A stretch of 64,000 nucleotides of DNA, taken from assembly GCF_030580855.1 (NCBI RefSeq), contig NZ_JAUQOP010000004.1, positions 1 through 64,000 of the forward strand. Direction: 5' to 3'. The notes beneath the pieces were generated by a model. The model had not been told where the DNA came from and ran no database searches. It saw only the letters and a list, made by a program, of their open reading frames with translations. Origin of the DNA: Pseudomonas citrullilanati (GTDB taxonomy: Bacteria; Pseudomonadota; Gammaproteobacteria; Pseudomonadales; Pseudomonadaceae). The first letter of the stretch is position 1; the number at the start of each line of letters is the position of its first letter. Of this stretch, positions 54,026 to 63,803 are shown one piece after another. The translations under genes and the position numbers were made by a program.

Positions 54026-54694
54026 TTACTCCCGTGCTGTGCTCGCCACCGCCCGGAGCCCTCCGAGTGCATAGCTGACCATGTGCTCGATCAGCCCCTG
54101 TGGCTCAATGCTCAGCCCTTGCAGCACATGCCGGGTCAACGGCTGGTAGGCGATCAGCAGGAACAGGCAGGGAGCGAAGACGCTGATCGCGCTGCGCAAG
54201 GTGGTGGGGTGATCGGCCGGCAGGTCCATGATCTGCCCGAGCAGGCTGCGCAGTATGTGCGCCTTGGGAAAGGACTGCTCCTTGAGCACCGCCTCGAACT
54301 CCGGCGAAGGCGACAGCAGCTCGCGCGTCAGCACTTTCAACGCCCAGCCGTCCGGATGATCGTGGATGCGTTCGACGAGCAAGGTGATGAGCCCACGCAG
54401 CTTGTCTTCTGGCGAGCCCGGTTGCTCGCTGAGGGAGACCAGCGTGTGCAGTTGCAGGAATCGAGCATGGGCCTCGAGCAATACGGCCCGGTACAGGCCT
54501 TCCTTGTTGACGAAGTGATAGTTCACGGCGGCGCTGTTGGCCCGCGAATGCTCGCAAATCTGTTTGCTGGTGGTGTTTGCCAGGCCCTGCTCGGCGAACA
54601 ACTCGCCGGCCTTTTCCAGAATCTGCAGCCGCGTCGCCCGCCCATCGAGTCGCGAAGCGCGGGTGGGGGAAGGCTTGCCAAAAGCGTTGTCCAT
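54026..54694 (-). CDS. phlH: PhlH, TetR regulator of DAPG degradation
   Basis: A 222-residue TetR-family protein. Its DNA-binding domain reads ATRLQILEKAGELFAEQGLA then YHFVNKEGLYRAVL, and its C-terminal domain is of the CerR/DUF1956 type (ERIHDHPDGWALKVLTREL). Position next to phlG at the left end of the DAPG locus identifies it as PhlH, which in other strains represses phlG and responds to phloroglucinol derivatives. Divergent from phlG, with a promoter and dyad between. Confidence 0.88.
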   Translation of the reverse strand: MDNAFGKPSPTRASRLDGRATRLQILEKAGELFAEQGLANTTSKQICEHSRANSAAVNYHFVNKEGLYRAVLLEAHARFLQLHTLVSLSEQPGSPEDKLRGLITLLVERIHDHPDGWALKVLTRELLSPSPEFEAVLKEQSFPKAHILRSLLGQIMDLPADHPTTLRSAISVFAPCLFLLIAYQPLTRHVLQGLSIEPQGLIEHMVSYALGGLRAVASTARE

Positions 54695-54719
54695 GAGCTC
54701 ATCTCTCGATAGTTCTAAT

Positions 54720-54758
54720 TCAAATTTGACTTTTTATTTCAGCGTACCTATTTTGGTC
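54720..54758 (+). promoter_or_regulatory. phlG promoter with a TCAAATTTGA dyad
   Basis: TTGACT at 54725-54730 and TATTTT 17 bp further form a candidate promoter. The 10-bp perfect palindrome TCAAATTTGA (54720-54729) overlaps the -35 box, a plausible PhlH operator. Prediction only. Confidence 0.45.
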
Positions 54759-54840
54759 TCGTCACTGCCCCTTTACAACCCCGCGTGAAGGCTCTGCACC
54801 GATGTTCGCAGGCTTTCCCGCCCATCAAGGAATCACCGTC

Positions 54841-55722
54841 ATGGAAGCGCGCGTAATGACACCTTTCACCTACTTCTCATTGCCCATGCAGAAGCAGTTC
54901 CTGGTCAATCAGAAAGCCGTTCAGGGGAAGCCCTACGCCGACTTTTTCCGTTCGCAGATCAGCGTACCGCTCAGTGCCGTCGAGAAAATCCAGCGAGGCC
55001 CGATGCCCCTGGCCGATACGTTGACCCCCAGCATCGAAGACCTCAATCGCATGCTGGCGGCGGACTTTGTCAGCGAGGAAGCAGGCTACGCCGTGCTGCC
55101 CGGCCCGATGGCCTATGTGCAAAGCCGCAAGTTCTTCCCCAACTGCACGGCGCAGATGCTCAAGTGGTGGTTCATGTGGCACCCGCTGGAAGCCGAGCGC
55201 TACACCTTGTGGTTTCCCTATGCCCATGTCGAGAATCCCTGCGTGCATCACGAGCGCCTGGTCGATGACACCTTGAGCTTTGAGGACAGCCTGTATGGCA
55301 ACACCTTCTGTGCATCCGAGTATGTCGGCGATCGCCTCATGCACCTGCACATCCATTTCAGGGACCCGTGCGAACTGGGTTTCTGCCCGGACCTGTACCG
55401 CGAATCAAAAATCGATGGCAGCGTCAGCGCGCTGATGAGCCTGGCGGACCAACCGCAGGTGCCTGTTTCGCTGATGGTCCACCTGTTCAAGGAATGCCCC
55501 GAAGGCTTGTACCTGACCAGCCGCTACTGGGTGGGCAGCCACCCCGCCATGCAGCGTTTTCCAGGTGCCGACCAGGCCGCGCAGTTGCTGGAAAAAAACG
55601 GCTTTGGCGAAGCCGAGCTGGAAACGCTGGCGTATGAATTCGCTGTGCATGACTTGTGTGAGTTCAACCACCTGGCCAGCATCCTGCCGGGCCTTCATGC
55701 ACAGTTCAGTGGCGCCGCGTAG
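54841..55722 (+). CDS. phlG: 2,4-diacetylphloroglucinol hydrolase
   Basis: A 293-residue zinc-dependent hydrolase that cleaves the C-C bond of DAPG, giving monoacetylphloroglucinol and acetate. Recognisable PhlG stretches are [64 protein letters not shown] and [17 protein letters not shown]; the His/Glu-rich segments include likely zinc ligands. ATG 54841 gives the MEARVMTPF start of the family. Divergent from phlH, convergent with phlF. Confidence 0.95.
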   Translation: MEARVMTPFTYFSLPMQKQFLVNQKAVQGKPYADFFRSQISVPLSAVEKIQRGPMPLADTLTPSIEDLNRMLAADFVSEEAGYAVLPGPMAYVQSRKFFPNCTAQMLKWWFMWHPLEAERYTLWFPYAHVENPCVHHERLVDDTLSFEDSLYGNTFCASEYVGDRLMHLHIHFRDPCELGFCPDLYRESKIDGSVSALMSLADQPQVPVSLMVHLFKECPEGLYLTSRYWVGSHPAMQRFPGADQAAQLLEKNGFGEAELETLAYEFAVHDLCEFNHLASILPGLHAQFSGAA

Positions 55723-55740
55723 AAACATTCCCTCCCTCGA

Positions 55741-56367
55741 TCAGGCTTCGGCGGTGCCCTGGACCGCCGCCGAAGTCGTACGCAACACACCGTTCATCAG
55801 CAATGTCGTGAACTCGTTGATATCCCCCTCCACCTCCAACTGCTCAGTCAACAACCGGTACCAGCAAAACCCGAAGATCATGTCCAGCAGCAATTCACGC
55901 GACGTGTCCTTGGGCAGCTCACCTTGCTGAATAGCGTTTTCCACCAGCTTGCGCGGCAGCTCTCGACGACGCTCCATGAATTCATCTTTCAGCTTTGGCA
56001 ACGTCGTGGGATCGAGTTGGGCTTCAGCGATGACGCACCGGAATGCCTCCCCGCAGATCGTTTCCCGCCAGACCTTCCAGAGATTGAGCAGCAGGAAATT
56101 GAGGTTTTCCTTGAAGGAACCCTTATCCGGCTCCTTGCGAATCTGCTCGCTTTCACTCTCGTAGACTTCGGCTATCAAGGCCGCCTTGTTGCCCCACCAT
56201 CGATAGATCGTCGGTTTGCTCGCTCCGGCGCGCCGGGCCACGGCCTCGATGCTCAACCCTGAGTAACCGCACTCCTTGAGCGTTTCTATGGCAGAAATGA
56301 TGATCGCTTTGTGCGTGTGTGGGCTCCTCAATGAGCCAATGGAGCTCCGAGACGGTTTACGGGCCAT
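55741..56367 (-). CDS. phlF: PhlF, TetR repressor of DAPG synthesis
   Basis: A 208-residue TetR repressor beginning MARKPSRSSIGSLRSPHTHK, with helix-turn-helix LSIEAVARRAGASKPTIYRW. It binds phO upstream of phlA; DAPG releases it and salicylate stabilises repression in studied strains. The C-terminal ligand domain (FRCVIAEAQLDPTTLPKLKD, DMIFGFCWYRLLTEQL) is close to known PhlF. Divergent from phlA across a 418-bp AT-rich region. Confidence 0.97.
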   Translation of the reverse strand: MARKPSRSSIGSLRSPHTHKAIIISAIETLKECGYSGLSIEAVARRAGASKPTIYRWWGNKAALIAEVYESESEQIRKEPDKGSFKENLNFLLLNLWKVWRETICGEAFRCVIAEAQLDPTTLPKLKDEFMERRRELPRKLVENAIQQGELPKDTSRELLLDMIFGFCWYRLLTEQLEVEGDINEFTTLLMNGVLRTTSAAVQGTAEA

Positions 56368-56391
56368 AATTCAAAATCTCCAATATGGCGC

Positions 56392-56450
56392 TTGACAAAA
56401 GAGAAGCAGGGTATAGGATTCTCTCGAAAAGCAATGAAACGGATCGTTTC
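56392..56450 (+). promoter_or_regulatory. Candidate phlA promoter with an overlapping GAAACG dyad
   Basis: TTGACA at 56392-56397 and TAGGAT at 56414-56419 (16-bp spacer) form a promoter toward phlA with a leader of about 360 nt. TGAAACGGATCGTTTCG-type dyad at 56436-56450 (6-bp perfect arms) sits just downstream of the -10 box and could be a second repressor site. Confidence 0.5.
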
Positions 56451-56559
56451 GTTTTGTAGGTTTATCTGATCTCGAATTCTGCTTATTCCCGCACCTCGGT
56501 AGCGGAATAGGCCGCTTTATTTGGAAATTGAGAAAGGATATTCATGAAATTTTAACGCA

Positions 56560-56589
56560 ACCTTAATGATACGGCACGTTTCGTATCAT
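56560..56589 (-). promoter_or_regulatory. phO, PhlF operator
   Basis: ATGATACG (56566-56573) and CGTATCAT (56582-56589) form an inverted repeat. Read on the minus strand the 30-bp region matches the published phO operator at about 28 of 30 positions (comparison from memory). It lies downstream of the presumed phlA transcription start, as described in other strains. Confidence 0.85.
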
Positions 56590-56754
56590 ACCTAATAAGT
56601 AGGAGATAATAAACCCATTGCTCACTTGCGGAATGCTGGTTTTTTTCCGCTGAAGCTCCCGATTTACGGGCATAGGACTGCCAGTGACACTTTGCGGGCA
56701 CCATTAGATAGTTTCTAAATATTTCATGCATCGGTCACGGCCATCGCCGTTGGC

Positions 56755-56785
56755 AGGTGGGGAAAGGAATCTGGAGGAAGTACAC
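56755..56785 (+). promoter_or_regulatory. GGA-rich leader end, likely RsmA/RsmE target
   Basis: Several GGA motifs (GGGGAAAGGAATCTGGAGGA) surround the phlA ribosome site. Gac/Rsm control of phlA translation is established in related strains; exact binding here is inferred. Confidence 0.5.
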
Positions 56786-57868
56786 GTGAATAAAGTAGGA
56801 ATTGTGAGCTATGGCGCGGGCATTCCGGTGTGCCGCCTCAAAGTGGAAGATGTGATCCACGTATGGAAGAACACTGACCTGAGCCTGGTCACGAACCAGC
56901 TCGGCGTCATGGAACGAGCCGTCCTTCAACCCGACGAAGATGTCATCACCCTAGGCGTATTGGCCGCCCAGCGCGCGCTGGATAAAGCGCCCCCCTCCAC
57001 CCTGGATGCCCTTTACCTCGGTACGTGCACCAACCCCTATGACTCCCGCGCGTCGGCCTCGGTCATCCTGGAAATGCTCGGCTGCGGTTATGACGCCTTC
57101 TGTGCTGACGTGCAGTTCGCCGGGAAATCCGGCACCAGCGCCCTCCAGATCGCCTACGCCCTGGTGGCTTCAGGCATGAGCGGCAATGCCTTGGCCATTG
57201 GCGCCGATACGATCAACCGCAACACCGCGCCCGGCGACCTGACGGAATCCTATGCGGGAGCAGGTGCGGCCGCCGTGTTGCTGGGCACTGAAAAGGTGAT
57301 CGCGCAATTCGACGCCAGCTTCTCCTGCGCGGCGGATGTCGCGGACAACATTCGTCCCCAGGGTGATCGCTACATCCGCTCCGGGATGGGATTGGGCTCC
57401 GACAAGAACAGCATCGGCCTTGAGGAGCAGACGCATCGCGCCGCTTCAGGATTGATGGCCAAGATGAAGGTGCAGGCCAGCGATTTCGACTACGTCGTCT
57501 TCCAGCAGAACCTGGTGTCGACGCCCTTCTCCCTCGGCAAAGGCCTGGGCTTCACCCAAGCGCAGATCGAACCGGGCATCTATGCCCAGAGTGTCGGCGA
57601 TACCGGCGCTGCGAGCCCGTTGCTGGGCCTGGTGAACGTACTGGACCGAGCGCGTCCCGGCGAAAAAATCCTCATGGTGTCCTACGGGTTTGGCGCGGGC
57701 AGCGACGCGATCGCCCTGACGGTAACCCCTGCCATCGAGGCCTATCAGAAGACCAACGTCCCGCTACGCACGCTGCTGGAGGATAAGTACTACGTGGATT
57801 ACGGGACGTCGATCAAGTACGAGTTCAAGTACTTGCGGCCCGACTACGCCCTGACTGCCTATCTCTGA
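56786..57868 (+). CDS. phlA: PhlA, KAS III-like component of the acetyltransferase complex
   Basis: A 360-residue beta-ketoacyl-ACP-synthase III-like protein, part of the PhlACB complex that acetylates phloroglucinol to mono- and diacetylphloroglucinol. It begins [20 protein letters not shown]. At the place where KAS III enzymes have the catalytic Cys, the sequence reads [17 protein letters not shown] with no Cys, consistent with a structural role. The start is GTG 56786, 5 nt after GGAGGAAG. First gene of phlACBDE, under PhlF and Gac/Rsm control. Confidence 0.95.
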   Translation: MNKVGIVSYGAGIPVCRLKVEDVIHVWKNTDLSLVTNQLGVMERAVLQPDEDVITLGVLAAQRALDKAPPSTLDALYLGTCTNPYDSRASASVILEMLGCGYDAFCADVQFAGKSGTSALQIAYALVASGMSGNALAIGADTINRNTAPGDLTESYAGAGAAAVLLGTEKVIAQFDASFSCAADVADNIRPQGDRYIRSGMGLGSDKNSIGLEEQTHRAASGLMAKMKVQASDFDYVVFQQNLVSTPFSLGKGLGFTQAQIEPGIYAQSVGDTGAASPLLGLVNVLDRARPGEKILMVSYGFGAGSDAIALTVTPAIEAYQKTNVPLRTLLEDKYYVDYGTSIKYEFKYLRPDYALTAYL

Positions 57869-57898
57869 TTTCCATCTATCCAGCAAGGAGCACCTCCC

Positions 57899-59095
57899 AT
57901 GTGCGCACGACGCGTTGCTATCGTTTCGGCTGCCTATACCCCCAAGCCTGGCAGCTCCCGAGTTCGCCAGACCTTTAAAGAGATGATCGTCGAGTCCGCC
58001 TACCAGGCCCTCAACGCCATCAAGATGCATCCCCGCGAAATCCAGGCGGTCGCCTATGGCTACCATGGCGAAGGCATTTCCGAATACGGCGGCCTGGGCC
58101 CCACCATCTCCGATGCACTGGGCATCAGCCCTGCCCCTACGTTCATGAGCACCGCCAACTGCACCAGCAGCTCGGTGTCCTTCCAGATGGCTCACCAGAT
58201 GGTGGCCTCGGGCGAATACGACATCGTCCTGTGCGGCGGCTTTGAAAAAATGACCGACCACTTCAACTACGCCGAATACATCGGCTCCAGCACGGAATGC
58301 GAGTACGACTATTTCCTGGGAATTTCCCACACCGACGCCTTCGCCCTGGCGACGGCCGAATACTTTGAAAAATTCGGCTATGCGGGACGCGAAGCGGATG
58401 TGCTGGCGACGTTCGGCCGGCAGATGCGCATCTATGCCCACAACACGCCAGGCGCGACCCGCTTTGGCGTGCCGATCCCATCGTTGGAGACCCTCAAGAA
58501 CAGCGAGGCCTGCGGCTCGATGCTGGCCTGGGGCGAAGCCAGCGGCTGCGCGATCCTGGTGGCCGAGCACCTGGCGCACCATTACACGACCCAACCGGTG
58601 TTCATCCGTGGCTGCGCCTACACCGGCGTGTCGCACTACTTCGGCACGCGTTATCACAACCCGACCTTGAAACACGCGGGGCTGCCGAAAGACGTGGGCA
58701 TGGCGGTGTCGGCCAACTCGATCGCCTGCGCCGAAATCGCCTACAAGAAAGCCGGCATCACGTCCAAGGACATCGATGTGGCGCAGGTCTACGACCTGTT
58801 GGGCGCCGGCCTGATCCAGATGGAGTCCATGGGCGTCTGTGGCCCGGGCCAGGCAGGTGACTTTGTCCTGGAAGGCGGCATCGCCCTCGATGGGCAACTG
58901 CCGTTGAACACCGATGGCGGCAACATCGGACGCGGTCACGCTTCCGGTTGCGACGGCATCCTGCACATCACCGAACTGTTCCGACAGCTACGTGGCGAGT
59001 CCAAGAACCAAGTCAAGAACGCCCGCATCGGCGTCTCGCAAAACTTGGGCGGTTACGCCGCGCATAACAGCATCATTGTGCTTTCCAACGATTAA
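57899..59095 (+). CDS. phlC: PhlC, thiolase-like catalytic subunit
   Basis: A 398-residue thiolase-fold protein of the PhlACB acetyltransferase. The active-site Cys is in [16 protein letters not shown] (about residue 87) and the C-terminal substrate region has [17 protein letters not shown]. Starts 30 nt after phlA with a CAAGGAG site; followed after 10 nt by phlB. Confidence 0.95.
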   Translation: MCARRVAIVSAAYTPKPGSSRVRQTFKEMIVESAYQALNAIKMHPREIQAVAYGYHGEGISEYGGLGPTISDALGISPAPTFMSTANCTSSSVSFQMAHQMVASGEYDIVLCGGFEKMTDHFNYAEYIGSSTECEYDYFLGISHTDAFALATAEYFEKFGYAGREADVLATFGRQMRIYAHNTPGATRFGVPIPSLETLKNSEACGSMLAWGEASGCAILVAEHLAHHYTTQPVFIRGCAYTGVSHYFGTRYHNPTLKHAGLPKDVGMAVSANSIACAEIAYKKAGITSKDIDVAQVYDLLGAGLIQMESMGVCGPGQAGDFVLEGGIALDGQLPLNTDGGNIGRGHASGCDGILHITELFRQLRGESKNQVKNARIGVSQNLGGYAAHNSIIVLSND

Positions 59096-59105
59096 GGAGC
59101 CGACC

Positions 59106-59546
59106 ATGTCCCTTTACCCAGAACAGATCCACCGCATGACCACCGCCAGCATGTTGCGCGAATGGCGTGAACATGGCGGCAAATACCGTCTCGAAGGCAG
59201 CCGCTGCCAGGATTGCGAAGAGATCTTCTTTCCCCGGCGTACCGTTTGCGGTGCCTGCAACTCGCTGAAGCTGGAACCGTACCGTTGTGCGCGCACCGGC
59301 ACCATCCAGGTGAGTGCCCACGCTGAAAACCCGATCCTCGCCGCCATGGGCTACGGGGAAACCGTACCGCGCTTCATGGCGATGGTGCGCCTGGACGACG
59401 GCCTGGTGATTGCGTCGGAGATCGTTGACGTGGTCGACCCACGGCAAGTGGTCAGCGGCGCCCCGGTACGCATGGTGGTGCGCAAGCATGTCCGGGAAAG
59501 CAACCTGGCTTGGCAATACGCCTATAAATTCGTCCTGGTGAAATAA
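59106..59546 (+). CDS. phlB: PhlB, DUF35-type OB-fold/zinc subunit
   Basis: A 146-residue protein with a zinc ribbon ([10 protein letters not shown] then [11 protein letters not shown], about residues 34-57) and an OB fold, as in DUF35 partners of thiolases. It bridges PhlA and PhlC in the complex that acetylates phloroglucinol. Start [15 protein letters not shown] at 59106 with AAGGAG upstream. Confidence 0.95.
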   Translation: MSLYPEQIHRMTTASMLREWREHGGKYRLEGSRCQDCEEIFFPRRTVCGACNSLKLEPYRCARTGTIQVSAHAENPILAAMGYGETVPRFMAMVRLDDGLVIASEIVDVVDPRQVVSGAPVRMVVRKHVRESNLAWQYAYKFVLVK

Positions 59547-59702
59547 CCGGCGAGTGAGCCGTCCTGCCCGCGCGATCAATAACAAAAGTCGTTATTCCGG
59601 CCTACCAGCCCGTTACTTAGATTCTGCTTTTCAGAGTCCTGCTTCGCCATTGCCTTAAACGTGTTATCCAACTCTTTATTGGCTATCAGCCGAGGACTTG
59701 TC

Positions 59703-60752
59703 ATGTCTACACTTTGCAAACCCAGCTTGCTGTTCCCGCAACACAAGATTACCCAGCAACAAATGATCGAGCATCTGGAACAGTTGCACGATGACCATCC
59801 TCGAATGGCCCTGGCAAAACGGATGATCCAGAACACCCAGGTCAATGAGCGCCACCTGGTGCTGCCGATCGATGAACTGGCGGTGCACACCGGCTTCACC
59901 CATCGCAGCATCATCTATGAGCGCGAGGCCCGCCGCATGTCGTCCCTCGCGGCCCGCCAGGCGATCGAGAACGCCGGGCTGACCACCGATGACATCCGGA
60001 TGGTCGCCGTGACTTCGTGCACCGGCTTCATGATGCCCTCGCTGACGGCCCACTTGATCAACGACCTGGGGCTGCGCACATCGACGGTGCAACTGCCGAT
60101 TGCCCAACTGGGCTGCGTGGCGGGCGCCGCGGCGATCAACCGGGCGAATGACTTCGCCAGCCTGTCGCCGGACAACCATGTGCTGATCGTCTCCCTGGAG
60201 TTCTCGTCGCTTTGCTATCAACCCGACGACACCAAGTTGCATGCGTTCATCTCCGCGGCACTGTTCGGCGATGCGGTATCGGCCTGTGTCATGCGAGCCG
60301 ACGATAAGGCGCCTGGATTCAAGATTGCCAAGACCGGCTCTTATTTCCTGCCCAACAGCGAGCATTACATCAAATACGACGTCAAGGACAGTGGCTTCCA
60401 CTTCACCCTGGACAAGGCCGTCATGAACTCCATCAAAGACGTGGCGCCGATGATGGAAGAGTTGAACTACGAAACCTTCAACCAGCACTGCGCGCAAAAC
60501 GATTTTTTCATCTTCCATACCGGCGGACGAAAAATCCTCGATGAACTGGTGCTGCAACTGGACCTTGAACCTGGCCGGGTCGCGCAGTCGCGGGACAGCT
60601 TGAGCGAAGCCGGGAATATTGCCAGCGTGGTGGTGTTCGACGTGCTCAAGCGCCAGTTCGACAGCGGGCCCGACGCCGGCGCGACGGGCATGCTGGCCGC
60701 CTTCGGCCCCGGTTTCACCGCCGAAATGGCCGTGGGCAAGTGGGTCGCCTGA
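59703..60752 (+). CDS. phlD: Type III polyketide synthase, phloroglucinol synthase
   Basis: A 349-residue chalcone-synthase-like enzyme that condenses three malonyl-CoA into phloroglucinol. Catalytic residues are Cys138 in LGCVAGAAA, the His in FIFHTGGRK and the Asn in [12 protein letters not shown] 59703 gives the [15 protein letters not shown] start of known PhlD. The 156-bp gap after phlB is longer than others in the operon. phlD is the diagnostic gene for DAPG producers. Confidence 0.98.
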   Translation: MSTLCKPSLLFPQHKITQQQMIEHLEQLHDDHPRMALAKRMIQNTQVNERHLVLPIDELAVHTGFTHRSIIYEREARRMSSLAARQAIENAGLTTDDIRMVAVTSCTGFMMPSLTAHLINDLGLRTSTVQLPIAQLGCVAGAAAINRANDFASLSPDNHVLIVSLEFSSLCYQPDDTKLHAFISAALFGDAVSACVMRADDKAPGFKIAKTGSYFLPNSEHYIKYDVKDSGFHFTLDKAVMNSIKDVAPMMEELNYETFNQHCAQNDFFIFHTGGRKILDELVLQLDLEPGRVAQSRDSLSEAGNIASVVVFDVLKRQFDSGPDAGATGMLAAFGPGFTAEMAVGKWVA

Positions 60753-60772
60753 CCGACCATGGCAAAAGCACG

Positions 60773-60802
60773 GAGCCGGGGGCACACCTGCCCCCGGCTC
60801 AG
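60773..60802 (+). terminator. Hairpin between phlD and phlE
   Basis: AGCCGGGGGCA / TGCCCCCGGCT arms around a short loop, with no T run. It could reduce read-through into phlE or protect the upstream transcript end. Confidence 0.5.
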
Positions 60803-60870
60803 GTGTTTGGCCGCCGGCATCCACCTCGTTCGAGAGGGCTTCCAAAGGCTAAGGATAGAAGGGGAAAAAC

Positions 60871-62145
60871 ATGGAGAGGAAGTACCTGGCCGCCCGACCT
60901 TGGGGTGGCTATGAACGGCGCATGGTCGTTCTTTTGTCGTTGAGCTTCGGGCTGGTAGGACTGGACCGGTTCATCATCATGCCGCTGTTCCCGGTGATCA
61001 TGCGCGACCTGGCCCTGGATTATCAGGACTTGAGCCTGCTGTCGGCGATCCTGGCCTTCGCGTGGGGCGGTTCGGCCCTGTTCATGGGCGCCGCCATTCG
61101 GCTGCTGGGCACCCGGCAACTGCTGGTGTTGTCGATTACCCTGTTGTCGCTCCTGGCCGGGGCGTCCGCCTTGATCACCAGCCTGGTGGGCCTGGTGCTC
61201 CTGCGGGCCTTGATGGGCGTGTGTGAAGGCGCCTTCACGCCGGTCAGCATCATTGTCACCGATGAAGTGTCACAGCCCTGCCGACGGGGCCTCAACCTGG
61301 GGATCCAACAGGCGCTGTTTCCCATCATCGGATTGTGCCTGGGCCCCCTGCTGGCGGGTGTCCTGCTGGAATTCTTCGGATCGTGGCGCGTGGTATTCGC
61401 CATCATCTCGTTACCGGGACTGCTCGTGGCCTGGTACCTGTACAGAAGCTATCGACCGACCCAGGTGGTTCACGCCCAGCCCATCGGCCAGGCCGCCAAC
61501 AGCCAGTGGCGAACCGCCCTGGCCAGCGGCAATGTGCGGCTCAATATCGCGTTGATGCTGTGCATCCTGACGTGTCAGTTCGTCCTGTGTGCCCTGCTGC
61601 CCAGCTACCTCACCGACATCCTGCACCTGAGCGATTTCTCCATGGCGATGATCATTTCCGCGATCGGCCTGGGTGGATTCTTTGGTCAACTGGTCATTCC
61701 CGGGCTGTCCGACCAACTGGGTCGCAAGCCCGTCGTGTCCGTCTGCTTCATGATCAGCGCGTTGCTGGTGGGCCTGCTCATCGTCAGCCCGCCGTTGCCC
61801 TGGTTGCTGTTCCTCCAGCTGTTCTTTTTATCGTTCATCAACTTCAGCCTGATCTGCATCACCGTCGGGCCGCTGACCAGCGAATCGGTGCCGCCCAGCT
61901 TGTTGGCCACCGCGACGGGGTTGGTGGTGGGGTGCGGGGAGATCCTGGGCGGTGGTGTCGCGCCCGTGGTCGCCGGCTACATCGCCATGAACTGGGGACT
62001 GACCGCCATCCTGTTCCTGGCGCTGGCCGGCAGCCTCACGGGCGGCGTGCTGTCCTTGCGACTCAAGGAGGCCAACCCCGCCTTCAACGGCCTCGACGAC
62101 TTCATTCCCCTACCCGCCCACCTGACCTTGGAGGACAAGTCATGA
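60871..62145 (+). CDS. phlE: PhlE, MFS exporter of the DAPG locus
   Basis: A 424-residue, 12-segment MFS transporter (MVVLLSLSFGLVGLDRFIIM is the first helix; GFFGQLVIPGLSDQLGRKPV marks a conserved cytosolic loop). It exports DAPG pathway products and helps tolerance. Its stop overlaps the phlI start (ATGA). Confidence 0.95.
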   Translation: MERKYLAARPWGGYERRMVVLLSLSFGLVGLDRFIIMPLFPVIMRDLALDYQDLSLLSAILAFAWGGSALFMGAAIRLLGTRQLLVLSITLLSLLAGASALITSLVGLVLLRALMGVCEGAFTPVSIIVTDEVSQPCRRGLNLGIQQALFPIIGLCLGPLLAGVLLEFFGSWRVVFAIISLPGLLVAWYLYRSYRPTQVVHAQPIGQAANSQWRTALASGNVRLNIALMLCILTCQFVLCALLPSYLTDILHLSDFSMAMIISAIGLGGFFGQLVIPGLSDQLGRKPVVSVCFMISALLVGLLIVSPPLPWLLFLQLFFLSFINFSLICITVGPLTSESVPPSLLATATGLVVGCGEILGGGVAPVVAGYIAMNWGLTAILFLALAGSLTGGVLSLRLKEANPAFNGLDDFIPLPAHLTLEDKS

Positions 62146-63065
62146 CGCAGTACGTGATGTTATTGGACACTCCGGAACCGCAACGCGGCCTCGGCGTGTT
62201 CGACTTCAAATCCGGACAGAGCCTGGAAGTGCGCCCTTCCCAGGGCAACCTGTACGAAGCGCTGACCCATTGCGCCCAGGGCAACCTCGACTGGGAAACC
62301 TACCTCAAGGGGTTGCCCTCGACCCCCTACCCGCTCACGTCCGCCGCCGTGAAATACCGGCCACCGCTCAAGCCCGATAACAACCTGTCGGTGCAGATCA
62401 GCGAAGTCACACTCTGTACCGCCAGGACCGAACAGGCCTGGTACTACAAGGGCAACGGCCGACTGCTGAAGACGGATGGCGACCCGCTGCAGGTGCCTTA
62501 CCATTCACAGAGCATCAGCAGCGAACCGTGCATCGTCTGTCTCTATTGGGTCGACCATTTTGGCGCGCTGCGCTTCATCGGCTTCACCCTCGGCAACGAC
62601 CTTCACGATCACGTGCTGCACGGCCGTGATGCCCTTTCTTCCGCACAGGCGCGCTTGCGGAGCTGCGCCGTGGCGCCGGCGTTGATCCTGGGCGAAATGC
62701 AGGGCGACCTGGCCATCAATGTGCAAGTGGAACGCGAGGGCCAGCCATTGGCTGCCAGTCATCATCGGATGAGCCTGCATGCCTGGCAGAGCCTGCGGCG
62801 ATATTCGCAGGAATTCCTGGAGAAACATGAGCAGTTCCTCGAGCCGGGGCTGGTTCATTACGTCTTCCACAGCTTGAGTCACCGCACCACCCAGGTGCCG
62901 CTTCAACACGGTGACTGGCTCAGCATCGATTGCCCGGAACTGGAGTTGACCATGAGCAACCAGATCGTCGAAGAGGAGCTCGTGGCGCTGTTTCCCTTGC
63001 CCCCACGCCGCGCACCGCAGAGCCCGTGCATCGACCTCCCGTTGTCGGCCCCCAGGAAATCCTGA
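62142..63065 (+). CDS. phlI: PhlI, fumarylacetoacetase-like protein of the DAPG locus
   Basis: A 307-residue protein at the position of phlI. It resembles the fumarylacetoacetate-hydrolase-like/AraD1 group (VKYRPPLKPDNNLSVQISEV, then AWYYKGNGRLLKTDG and FTLGNDLHDH). It is translationally coupled to phlE. Its function in DAPG metabolism is unsettled; cleavage of a phloroglucinol degradation product is possible. Confidence 0.88.
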   Translation: MTQYVMLLDTPEPQRGLGVFDFKSGQSLEVRPSQGNLYEALTHCAQGNLDWETYLKGLPSTPYPLTSAAVKYRPPLKPDNNLSVQISEVTLCTARTEQAWYYKGNGRLLKTDGDPLQVPYHSQSISSEPCIVCLYWVDHFGALRFIGFTLGNDLHDHVLHGRDALSSAQARLRSCAVAPALILGEMQGDLAINVQVEREGQPLAASHHRMSLHAWQSLRRYSQEFLEKHEQFLEPGLVHYVFHSLSHRTTQVPLQHGDWLSIDCPELELTMSNQIVEEELVALFPLPPRRAPQSPCIDLPLSAPRKS

Positions 63066-63125
63066 GGGCAGCATGGGACTTGTGCTGTGCGCCGCAATTG
63101 TCAGGGCCGCCCTGGAAGTCCGGCC

Positions 63126-63566
63126 CTAACGGTTCTTGCGCCAGATGGAAAAATTCAATGCGGTCGCCACGCACAGCCATGCCAGGTAAGGGAACAGGAT
63201 CAACCCGGTGATCACGTCCAGGCGCAAGGTCAGGACCACCATGGCCGCCACCACCAGCCAGAGCACCGTGATCACCACCAGGGCGGTGACCATCTGGTGG
63301 GCGCCGAAAAACACCGGCGTCCACAACGTGTTGAGGGCGATCTGCGCCGCCCACAGTGCAATCACCGTCTGGCTCCCAGGAATCAGTGCCAGGCGATAGC
63401 CCGCCCACGCCAGCAACAGATAGATCACGGCCCAGGCCACCGGGAACAGCCAGTTGGGCGGCGTGAAGCCCGGCTTCACCAGGGACTCGTACCAAGGGCC
63501 TGGCTTGAAGATGATCCCGGTGCTCGCCGCAGCCGCACAAGCCAACAGAAAGATGAAAAAGGTCAT
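63126..63566 (-). CDS. TspO/MBR-family membrane protein
   Basis: A 146-residue protein with five transmembrane helices. Family motifs are WYESLVKPGFTPPNWLFPVA, YLLLAWAGYRLAL and ALNTLWTPVFFGAH. TspO proteins bind porphyrins and influence tetrapyrrole and stress responses. It converges on phlI and lies outside the DAPG locus. Confidence 0.93.
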   Translation of the reverse strand: MTFFIFLLACAAAASTGIIFKPGPWYESLVKPGFTPPNWLFPVAWAVIYLLLAWAGYRLALIPGSQTVIALWAAQIALNTLWTPVFFGAHQMVTALVVITVLWLVVAAMVVLTLRLDVITGLILFPYLAWLCVATALNFSIWRKNR

Positions 63567-63803
63567 TGTTTGTCCTCAGGGCAGGTCCGTTGCCTGGATG
63601 AACAGCCAGGCCGTCTATTTCAAGTGCGGGGCACGAAGACGCTTCGTCCCCTTCTCAAGGACTCGATCATTGGCGGATAAATTCAATGAAGCGTCGTATG
63701 ACGGGCCGATCTGGTCCGGTCGCTCGCCAGCCATGGGAGATGCTCTATCATGAGTTGACGCTCATAATGCGCGTTCCTGATGACTTGCCGGGGCCCCACC
63801 TGT

